In this document: positions 12,083 to 17,427 of the stretch, in pieces | How positions within the stretch are numbered: position 1 is the stretch's first letter | Layout of the letters: every line of letters starts with the position of its first letter | Source: a virus | Strand: one strand, 5' to 3' | Virus record (IMG/VR): IMGVR_UViG_3300025508_000197 | Location: 1-20,480 of that record | DNA: 20,480 nt | The notes under the pieces: generated by a model | Told to the model about the DNA's origin: nothing | Seen by the model: the letters and a program-made list of their open reading frames with translations, nothing else | Databases searched by the model: none | Program-made: the position numbers and the translations under genes

Positions 12083-13088
12083 GGCATAACGTACTTGTGT
12101 ATGGTGTGTAGCATTGATAAGCAGAAAGTTTGAGTTAAGAAACAAAGTAATAATTATAATTTTTTCGAGCGTTGGCAAATTGCTGACGATAGGAAGCAAA
12201 ACAGAGAATAAATGATATTAAGAAGACAAGGTAATAAGCAAAAGTTAGCAAAGTTAATAGTGCCAATGATGCCACCACATAAGATTTATATTGAGCCGTT
12301 TTTTGGTGCTGGTGGTATGTTTTTTAATAAACCAAAAGTAAAACACAATATAGTTAATGACCTTGATGACGATGTTTTTAACTTATTTCAAATAGTTATT
12401 AAAAGCAGTAAAGAATTAGAAGATGGTTTTTATAAAATGCCAACACATAGCAGTCTTTTAGATTATTGGAAAACTAACAAAGAAGATGACCCTATACAAA
12501 AGGCTTTAAGATTTTTATTATTAAGTAATATGACTTTTATGGGTGCTGGCGCTTCTATACAAGGTGGAACAGGAAACACAAAAGAAGCATTTTACAAAAA
12601 CATAGATAAGACTTATGAAATGATAAACGATGTGAAGTTTTTTAATTGTGATGCTGTTACTTTTTTAAGTAAAAAGGTTGCTTTTGGGGAATCTGCACCT
12701 GTGAAAGACTGCTTTATATATTGCGACCCTCCATATTTAGGAACTGGCGACAATTACTCTGATAGTTATACTGAAGATATGAGTGCAGAATTATTTGATT
12801 GTTTAGTTAGTATTGGTTGTAAGTTTGCTTTAAGTGAGTTTGACCATCCATTTATAATTGAACAAGCGACAAAGCACGGACTTAATATAATTTATGTAGG
12901 TGAGCGTACAAACTTAAAAAATAAACGAACAGAGGTGCTTATTACTAATTATGAAGATAGACAAAAAAGCCTTTTTGCGTAAGTTGCTAAAAAAGGGAAG
13001 GAAAAAAAAATATAATTATGGGTAAACAAACACAAACGATTGAGGTTATAACAGACTTTAGCTATACATTATACACGGTGTTAGCAAA
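12083..13088 (+). repeat. attC-like site 11 (arms 1 kb apart)
   Basis: The left arm is GGCATAAC (12083-12090), GTACTT, GTGTATGGTGTG; the right arm is ACATTATACAC-GGT (13066-13079), then GTTAGCAAA (13080-13088). A weak extra start GTTGGCAAA lies at 12171. The methyltransferase gene at 12212 lies between the arms. GGCATAAC is the exact complement of the array's first unit start GTTATGCC. Confidence 0.4.
12212..12982 (+). CDS. Dam-like D12-class DNA adenine methyltransferase
   Basis: The 256-aa protein has the alpha-class order: motif X RRQGNKQKLAKLI (residues 4-16), SAM-binding motif I EPFFGAGGMFF (28-38), then catalytic motif IV DPPYLGT (172-178). This is the D12 class of N6-adenine methyltransferases (Dam, DpnM, M.EcoRV type). 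The usual length is 260-290 residues, so it is complete. No endonuclease neighbour. It lies in the last large segment of the array, preceded by a leader (ATTGCTGACG-TAGGAAGCAAAA) shared with the other cassette methyltransferase. A protective role against host restriction is likely; the target sequence cannot be read from the protein. Confidence 0.9.
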   Translation: MILRRQGNKQKLAKLIVPMMPPHKIYIEPFFGAGGMFFNKPKVKHNIVNDLDDDVFNLFQIVIKSSKELEDGFYKMPTHSSLLDYWKTNKEDDPIQKALRFLLLSNMTFMGAGASIQGGTGNTKEAFYKNIDKTYEMINDVKFFNCDAVTFLSKKVAFGESAPVKDCFIYCDPPYLGTGDNYSDSYTEDMSAELFDCLVSIGCKFALSEFDHPFIIEQATKHGLNIIYVGERTNLKNKRTEVLITNYEDRQKSLFA

Positions 13089-13107
13089 TCGTTTTAATGT
13101 TTGCTAA
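13018..13107 (+). CDS. Possible 29-aa ORF reading into mini unit 2
   Basis: An ATG at 13018 follows an A-rich leader and opens a 29-codon frame that runs through the right arm (as YTLYTVLANRFNVC) and stops at the TAA inside TTTGCTAAC. It may be a cassette gene truncated by the junction or a chance frame. Confidence 0.25.
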   Translation: MGKQTQTIEVITDFSYTLYTVLANRFNVC

Positions 13108-13108
13108 C
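13080..13108 (+). repeat. Gene-less mini unit 2
   Basis: GTTAGCAAA-T-CGTTTTAATG-TTTGCTAAC (13080-13108): a perfect 9-base stem around T plus the same CGTTTTAATG loop as mini unit 1. It is the last boundary of the array; the left arm is not followed by a recognisable L'' segment. Confidence 0.7.
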
Positions 13109-13139
13109 TACCTATAAACAAACAAAATGTATTACAATT

Positions 13140-13358
13140 ATGAGGAAATACACTAAAGTCAAGGTTTTACGAATTTCAAAAGAACAACACAGTACTCTTG
13201 TTAAGATGAAATTACTTAATATTGATGTAGGTAACTTTATAAGAAGTGCTATTAAAGAAAAAATAGATAAAGAACATAGTTATTTAATTGACAAAGAAAA
13301 GCCGTTAGAAGATGAGTTTTCTTTGTCGTTAAAATTAGCTTTACTTAAACTTGAATAA
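13140..13358 (+). CDS. Ribbon-helix-helix-like DNA-binding protein, 72 aa
   Basis: The ATG at 13140 is preferred over the in-frame ATG at 13101, which lies inside the TTTGCTAAC arm. The protein starts with a basic strand KVKVLRISKEQHSTLVKMK followed by NIDVGNFIRSAIKEKI. This is the strand-helix-helix layout of ribbon-helix-helix regulators or relaxosome-type proteins. The C-terminal third is acidic and helical. It could regulate the array or nearby late genes. Its end overlaps the convergent spanin gene by 18 bases, so no terminator separates them. Confidence 0.5.
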   Translation: MRKYTKVKVLRISKEQHSTLVKMKLLNIDVGNFIRSAIKEKIDKEHSYLIDKEKPLEDEFSLSLKLALLKLE

Positions 13359-13784
13359 CAAAAATATTATTAATCCCTCAAATATAATAATTCCCAAAAC
13401 CCATAAAGGAGTGCGAAATTTAACTATTTCAATCTCCTTTATTTGTACCTCAGATTTATAATTTTGTTTAAATTCTCTTATTTTAAAATTAACCACACTA
13501 TCTATATCTACAGTGGCTACTAAGTCCCCTTTAATCGACTTTAAAGACACTTTTACACCTCCAGAACGTATTTGCCTATCAAAGTCTTTTAACTGTCCTA
13601 AAGTGTCGCATGGTTGTTCTATTAAGATAGTGTCATTTACTTGTTTAGTAATGTATCTATCGTTTTTACTATAGCTTGAATCCATCTTAATAAATTCTTT
13701 AAATTCCGTAGTGGTCTTTTTAGCAACACAACTATTAAGTAGAGAAATAAAAAGTATAGTAAAAAAAAATAATCGCTTAATCAT
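13341..13784 (-). CDS. Probable unimolecular spanin (lysis lipoprotein)
   Basis: The 147-aa protein begins with a lipoprotein signal (IKRLFFFTILFISLLNSC, lipobox Cys at residue 19) and ends with one transmembrane segment (about 126-145, WVLGIIIFEGLIIFLLF) and a short basic tail. A lipid anchor at one end and a membrane span at the other, linked by about 105 soluble residues, is the hallmark of unimolecular spanins such as T1 gp11. These bridge the two membranes and fuse them at the last step of lysis. The Asp-rich middle is beta-prone. It follows the DUF5675 gene and three small membrane-protein genes, which fits a lysis cluster. It lacks sequence identity I can recognise; the call rests on topology. 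Confidence 0.6.
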   Translation of the reverse strand: MIKRLFFFTILFISLLNSCVAKKTTTEFKEFIKMDSSYSKNDRYITKQVNDTILIEQPCDTLGQLKDFDRQIRSGGVKVSLKSIKGDLVATVDIDSVVNFKIREFKQNYKSEVQIKEIEIVKFRTPLWVLGIIIFEGLIIFLLFKFK

Positions 13785-13915
13785 GTTGTTTATTTAAAAT
13801 GTTTTTTAATTCGGGTTTTAAACCGATATTTGCATAATTCGGGTTATATGCTTAAGAATATAATTAACTTATTTTTACCGTTTTTATATGTTAATGAAAC
13901 TATTTTACCCTGGTA
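13785..13915 (-). other. Intergenic stretch with possible gene remnant
   Basis: A minus-strand frame with no start codon runs from a TAA near 13853 to the TGA overlapping the spanin start, and reads NPNYANIGLKPELKNILNKQ, protein-like in composition. AATTCGGGTT occurs twice (about 13807 and 13836). It may be the end of a decayed gene. No promoter or terminator is clear. Confidence 0.25.
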
Positions 13916-14326
13916 TTAATGAACTATTAACTGTATTTCCTTTAAACCTTCTAAAACTTTGTGAAATTTCTTCATAGTGTTTTGACTGTTTAAGACATCT
14001 CTAAAGCCATCGTTATTGATATCTAACAACTTACTACCCAAAGCAACACAACCGTTTAAATCATGCCAGTAATTAGCTGAATGAAACTTACACTCACTTC
14101 TGTTTTCCACTCCTTTTATTTCCCATAAATCACAATCAAATTTATTAGAATATTCCAATACACATAAGTATTCGCCTCGTGGAATACAGCTGATGTTTCT
14201 TTGGTTGTTATTGTCTGCTCTTTCTAACGACTTTGCTAAAAATAAATCTTTACCGTTTTTAGTTATGGCGCATTCCCCTATAGTTTGTTTGTCTTCGTAC
14301 TCTAATCTAAATAGTTCTATTTTCAT
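13916..14326 (-). CDS. DUF5675-family protein (lysis cluster)
   Basis: From ATG 14326 (MKIELFRLEY) the protein has 136 residues; an in-frame ATG at 14338 would add four. The start at 14326 forms an ATGA overlap with the 24-aa ORF upstream and is preferred. The pattern GECAITKNGKDLFLAKSLER, CIPRGEYLC, FHSANYWHDLNGCVALG is that of the DUF5675 family, which is found in many Bacteroidota phages and prophages. CVALG and H/S residues suggest a fold related to L,D-transpeptidase-like or small peptidase domains, but no activity is established to my knowledge. Its position next to holin-like and spanin-like genes suggests a lysis role, possibly the endolysin. Confidence 0.65.
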   Translation of the reverse strand: MKIELFRLEYEDKQTIGECAITKNGKDLFLAKSLERADNNNQRNISCIPRGEYLCVLEYSNKFDCDLWEIKGVENRSECKFHSANYWHDLNGCVALGSKLLDINNDGFRDVLNSQNTMKKFHKVLEGLKEIQLIVH

Positions 14327-14397
14327 GGATTCCACCATTTATAAATTTTATCAATTAGCGGGCACAACCAGCAAGGTTTAATCATTTTTTCTGACAT
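14323..14397 (-). CDS. Tiny ORF with CxxC, 24 aa
   Basis: An ATG at 14397 opens a 24-codon frame whose TGA overlaps the ATG of the DUF5675 gene (ATGA). It contains CWLC and two Trp near the end. The precise coupling suggests it is translated. Function unknown. Confidence 0.4.
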   Translation of the reverse strand: MSEKMIKPCWLCPLIDKIYKWWNP

Positions 14398-14408
14398 AAT
14401 TTTATTTT

Positions 14409-14717
14409 TTAATCGCCTAAATAATCTTTTCTTAATTCTAAGAAGTCATCTAATTCTGTTTTTTCTGTTAATTGGTTTTCTTTTATTTTTAAATCTACTT
14501 TGTTAATTTTTCTCTTATGGTTTAATTCTATTATTTTAAAAGGTATTTGTATTATAAAATATATTAACCCTAAAAACGCAAAAACTTGTTTTAAGTCTGT
14601 ATTCAATAAATTCAAATAATCTAAGTCTATAAAGTGCACCATATCCGCAATTGTTAACCCCCAGAAACTAAATACTAATCTATTTGCGTAAACAATTGCA
14701 GCGCTTAAATGGTTCAT
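14409..14717 (-). CDS. Small membrane protein, holin candidate, 102 aa
   Basis: It has two hydrophobic segments (about residues 6-26 and 42-63) followed by a charged, Lys/Glu-rich cytoplasmic tail (residues 65-102). Two spans plus a charged tail, and the place between other membrane genes and the DUF5675 and spanin genes, make it the best holin candidate in the window. No family recognised. It overlaps the upstream gene by ATGA. Confidence 0.55.
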   Translation of the reverse strand: MNHLSAAIVYANRLVFSFWGLTIADMVHFIDLDYLNLLNTDLKQVFAFLGLIYFIIQIPFKIIELNHKRKINKVDLKIKENQLTEKTELDDFLELRKDYLGD

Positions 14718-14908
14718 TTTATTAACTTATTTAATACACTTTTAATAAATACTTTTGTTTCGGATATCTTAAATAAAAACAAAGCCAATCCAACAATTAA
14801 AAGCGTTAAAATAAAATATAAACTTTTATCATTTTTGTAAGCGTCAAAGGAGAAAAACCATAATATAACTCCTAAAATGTTTGTTGTTGTATTTTTAAAT
14901 TTATTCAT
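14714..14908 (-). CDS. Small membrane protein, 64 aa
   Basis: Two likely transmembrane segments (about residues 10-21 and 30-46) connected by a short polar turn, with a basic C-terminus. It is coupled to both neighbours by stop/start overlaps. A holin or antiholin role is possible from position and size alone. Confidence 0.55.
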   Translation of the reverse strand: MNKFKNTTTNILGVILWFFSFDAYKNDKSLYFILTLLIVGLALFLFKISETKVFIKSVLNKLIK

Positions 14909-15351
14909 TATATTTTTCTTAAAATTATAAACATTCCAATTATAATTACCGTAGAGATAACACTTGCTAATTTTGTTTGATTTAGTGTAAATTTTATACC
15001 ATTTTTATGTTTGTGAAAATAAAATGTTGGTTTAAATTTCTTTGGAAAAAATATAGTTAAGTATAGTTTCTTATCAATCCAATCCAAAAAATTACCTGCA
15101 ACTAAACTACATATCATAAACCAAAAATGACCGCTAAAAATAGCTAATATTAGGTATATAACACTTGATACTCCTTCAAATATTAACACCTCCTTTTTGC
15201 TTAAACTGCTTTCAAATAAGAAATCTAAAAAGTAGTGAGAAATAATTGCTAAAGGCATACCAACTGCATAAGCTAAAGTTTCGTTTTGCGTTAATGCGTA
15301 AACGGTTGTCATTATTGATAACCCTGTTGCTGCGTGTGGTATACTATACAT
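14908..15351 (-). CDS. Integral membrane protein, YdjM/DUF457-like, 147 aa
   Basis: Four or five hydrophobic segments. His and Asp residues at membrane edges (IPHAATG, ISHYFLDFL, GNFLDWIDKK, FHKHKNG) resemble the membrane-bound metal-dependent hydrolase-like family (YdjM/DUF457), whose members carry HxxxG and HxxxD patterns. The substrate is unknown. In the phage lysis region it may modify the envelope or aid holin function; this is inference. The start overlaps the upstream stop (TAATG). Confidence 0.5.
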   Translation of the reverse strand: MYSIPHAATGLSIMTTVYALTQNETLAYAVGMPLAIISHYFLDFLFESSLSKKEVLIFEGVSSVIYLILAIFSGHFWFMICSLVAGNFLDWIDKKLYLTIFFPKKFKPTFYFHKHKNGIKFTLNQTKLASVISTVIIIGMFIILRKI

Positions 15352-15656
15352 TATATTTTAGTTTTAAATTCATGGCTAGGTGTATTTGGTATTACTTCAT
15401 ATTTGCCCCAACCCCACGCGCTGCTCCCCCTCCAAAAAATATCAACATCATATGTTAATCCCTCTTTCACAAGTACATTTTCCTCTGTTAATTCATCATA
15501 TTCATAAATATTTTGAAATCCTAAACAAACAATTCCATGAGTTGTTTCTGTAACTGTAATTTTATCAAAATCTAACTCATTGTCTATATTCGCTAACTTT
15601 AATATTAATTCTTTTGCTTTTACTTCCGTTGGAAAACTGTATCTTTTTGTAGCCAT
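15351..15656 (-). CDS. Hypothetical late protein, 101 aa
   Basis: Soluble, mixed alpha/beta, with an aromatic C-terminal third (YDVDIFWRGSSAWGWGKYEVIP) suggestive of a beta-sheet protein. No family recognised. It follows the 325-aa tail/receptor-type protein and may be its partner or chaperone. Coupled to the downstream gene by TAATG. Confidence 0.6.
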   Translation of the reverse strand: MATKRYSFPTEVKAKELILKLANIDNELDFDKITVTETTHGIVCLGFQNIYEYDELTEENVLVKEGLTYDVDIFWRGSSAWGWGKYEVIPNTPSHEFKTKI

Positions 15657-15675
15657 TTTTTAATTATTTTAATAA

Positions 15676-16653
15676 TTAAACTATATAAGGTAAATCTACT
15701 TGCGCTTCTGCTATTGATTTGTAAACTCTTAATTTTTTTGTTTTACAATACATCGGAGAGTTACCATCGCTTCTATCGAAGTTGATTTCACTCAATGTGT
15801 TTGGAGGAAATGTTACACCTGTGTTCGTCGTAGGTGTTATCTCTAAACCATCAATGTATAAAGCTAATTTATTTAATCCCCAGACAAATACGTATTCGTG
15901 AATATCTGTTATATTAACTACATCTATAAATGATTTTGATAAAGCAGTTATACCGTCTACTATTATATACATTGTAACCCTACTCGCTTGAGTATATCTA
16001 ATAAATACCCTATTATTAACGCTACCATCAGATAGGGAAAAATCTCTTTCTTTTATATCCGATTCGTCATTTTTTCCAATGTTTATCACAAAAACCCCTT
16101 CTTCCGAGTTAAATGTATTAACATCTCCTGCGCCATCAATTCTATCGGCTAAACGAGTTACCGTAGTCCCTATTGTTCTAATTCTTGATGTAGCGTATGG
16201 TAGCTTCTCTAATTGCGCTTCGTTTACAGTGCCAGTAACCGTACTTAATAATGCTCCAGCCGTAGATGTAAACGTTAATTGAACCAAATCATTTACACCA
16301 GTTCCAACTAAAGAACCTGTAAAAGTTCCGCTTAAAGCAATTGTACCCGTTCCTTCAAATGAAACGGTATAGGTGTCAGCAACCGTTGTAGTTGTCTGAG
16401 TAACCATCGCCTGCGAATTTAAATAATCATTAGTAGATTGGGGTTCTGTTAATAATACGGGGCAGCCTCCATCAGAATAATCTAATCTCGGAACGTCTGC
16501 CGCCATTGTTTCTATTATACCATCCGAATTAACTCTTGTTGCTATTGATGGTCTTGATACTGTAAAATCCCCTGCGCCGTCAGATGGTAAAACAGAAGCT
16601 AAAACTCCGCTTTTAAAGGCTGACGGTATCATTAATAAACTAGGTGTTGGCAT
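15676..16653 (-). CDS. Tail or receptor-binding structural protein, 325 aa
   Basis: The N-terminus (SAFKSGVLASVLPSDGAGDFTVSRPSIATRVNSDGIIETM) and following VPRLDYSDGGCPVLLTEPQSTN are typical of tail-associated proteins in Bacteroidota phages. In the middle is a Thr/Gly-rich beta stretch (about residues 85-150). The C-terminal part (about 185-325, with HEYVFVWGLNKLALYIDGLEI) looks like a LamG/concanavalin-type jelly roll, often carbohydrate-binding. It is likely at the virion tip or surface. The start ATG 16653 is 5 bases from the upstream stop. The receptor is unknown. Confidence 0.6.
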   Translation of the reverse strand: MPTPSLLMIPSAFKSGVLASVLPSDGAGDFTVSRPSIATRVNSDGIIETMAADVPRLDYSDGGCPVLLTEPQSTNDYLNSQAMVTQTTTTVADTYTVSFEGTGTIALSGTFTGSLVGTGVNDLVQLTFTSTAGALLSTVTGTVNEAQLEKLPYATSRIRTIGTTVTRLADRIDGAGDVNTFNSEEGVFVINIGKNDESDIKERDFSLSDGSVNNRVFIRYTQASRVTMYIIVDGITALSKSFIDVVNITDIHEYVFVWGLNKLALYIDGLEITPTTNTGVTFPPNTLSEINFDRSDGNSPMYCKTKKLRVYKSIAEAQVDLPYIV

Positions 16654-16658
16654 ATCTT

Positions 16659-16850
16659 TTAATTAAAATTATTTGTAGCATCATTAACACAATCTAAAGC
16701 CTCTAAAGTAAATCCTGCTGCTGTAGTTCTATTTATGTAAGCCGTTGTGATTTCGTTATAAGTGCTTGATAAATCGTAATAAATACCACCAAAACCTCCT
16801 TGAACAGGGTTTCCCCACCATGTACTATCGTATATTTTCCCAAAACTCAT
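16659..16850 (-). CDS. Small late protein, 63 aa
   Basis: It starts MSFGKIYDSTWWGNPVQGG, a beginning seen in small structural proteins that precede tail-fibre-type genes in Bacteroidota phages; Gly/Tyr-rich, then a polar half (ITTAYINRTTAAGFTLEALDCV). Probably a minor virion or assembly protein. Confidence 0.55.
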   Translation of the reverse strand: MSFGKIYDSTWWGNPVQGGFGGIYYDLSSTYNEITTAYINRTTAAGFTLEALDCVNDATNNFN

Positions 16851-16852
16851 AA

Positions 16853-16927
16853 TTATTTAGTTTTATTTCTTAAGTAAGTTGTTAATTTAACTATATTAAC
16901 TACTTTTGGCTTGTAAGTATTCTTCAT
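16853..16927 (-). CDS. Small basic peptide, 24 aa
   Basis: An ATG at 16927 overlaps the stop of the connector gene (TAATG); 24 codons, 7 Lys/Arg, ending 2 bases before the next gene start. The exact fit in the operon supports translation. Function unknown. Confidence 0.4.
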   Translation of the reverse strand: MKNTYKPKVVNIVKLTTYLRNKTK

Positions 16928-17427
16928 TATAGGACCCAATTTGATGAATTTGTATTTTTATCTGGATAAATATCCGAATTTGTGTTATTATTATACTCTG
17001 GAAATAAATTGGAATAGTTACAGATATAATCTACAAATCTTCGTGTATAATATTCCGCAAAATCCCTTTCTTTTTGCACTAAATAATCTACTTCGCCCTT
17101 TGAAACGCTCTCAGAATTTTCAGAAGTGTGCTTAAATACACCACCATTTTTTACTTGATACGCTGCGAATGGCAAATAGTCCGTCATAGCGTAATGAATA
17201 AGCATAGGCTGCACGTAATCGTTTACTAAAGTCAAATAATTACCCGTTAAACTACCTGCTATTATGTCATTTGATATCTTATCGTATAATTTACTACCTA
17301 AATAGTTTTGTATATGTATTTCTTGCGATATTTTAATGAACTGTATAAACTTATCTGTGTCTACATTACCGTCAATTATAGTATTTTTAACTAAATCTGT
17401 TCTGCTTATAAATAATGCTGTTGCCAT
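16927..17427 (-). CDS. Head-tail connector-like protein, 166 aa
   Basis: It starts with ALFISRTDLVKNTIIDGNVDTDKFIQFIKISQEIHIQNYLGSKLYDKI and continues with an all-helical core and PMLIHYAMTDYLPFAAYQVKNGGVF. This pattern matches the connector or adaptor protein usual after portal genes in Bacteroidota phages (DUF6712-like). It would form the ring below the portal. The last 25 residues are Asn/Ser-rich. It is directly adjacent to the portal gene (no gap), which fits the role. Confidence 0.65.
   Translation of the reverse strand: MATALFISRTDLVKNTIIDGNVDTDKFIQFIKISQEIHIQNYLGSKLYDKISNDIIAGSLTGNYLTLVNDYVQPMLIHYAMTDYLPFAAYQVKNGGVFKHTSENSESVSKGEVDYLVQKERDFAEYYTRRFVDYICNYSNLFPEYNNNTNSDIYPDKNTNSSNWVL

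Larger units (their letters stand above)
7989..13108 (+). mobile_element. Integron-like gene-cassette array (no integrase seen)
   Basis: This is a plus-strand island of about 5.1 kb lying between two minus-strand phage modules. Small genes alternate with boundaries of one design: xxxAAC-GTAnTT-GTRTAAGG on the left and CCTTATACAC-GTT-GTTxxx on the right. The xxx bases after GTT at a unit's start are complementary to those before AAC at its own end in nine units, three of them perfect over 9 bases. This is what attC R'/R'' boxes do after cassette circularisation, and the inner GTRTAAGG/CCTTATAC arms correspond to L''/L'. Cargo genes all point right. Differences from classical attC: R boxes reduce to GTTR, and several central loops are 100-1000 bases with ORFs inside. 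No tyrosine recombinase gene is in the window. It could also be a different hairpin-based system. Confidence 0.65.

Noticed and set aside
12129-12166. Possible promoter before the D12 methyltransferase (TTTG ... TAATTTTT)
   Set aside because: The spacer is 24 bases and the -7 box lacks the TTTG end; too weak to list.
7989-13108. CRISPR array explanation for the repeated motifs
   Set aside because: Intervals are irregular (30-1000 bases) and mostly contain ORFs, repeats are short split inverted arms, and no cas gene is present.
7989-13108. Insertion sequences or MITEs as the source of the repeats
   Set aside because: No transposase, no target duplications, and unit end sequences differ from unit to unit while staying self-complementary, which terminal repeats of one transposon family would not do.
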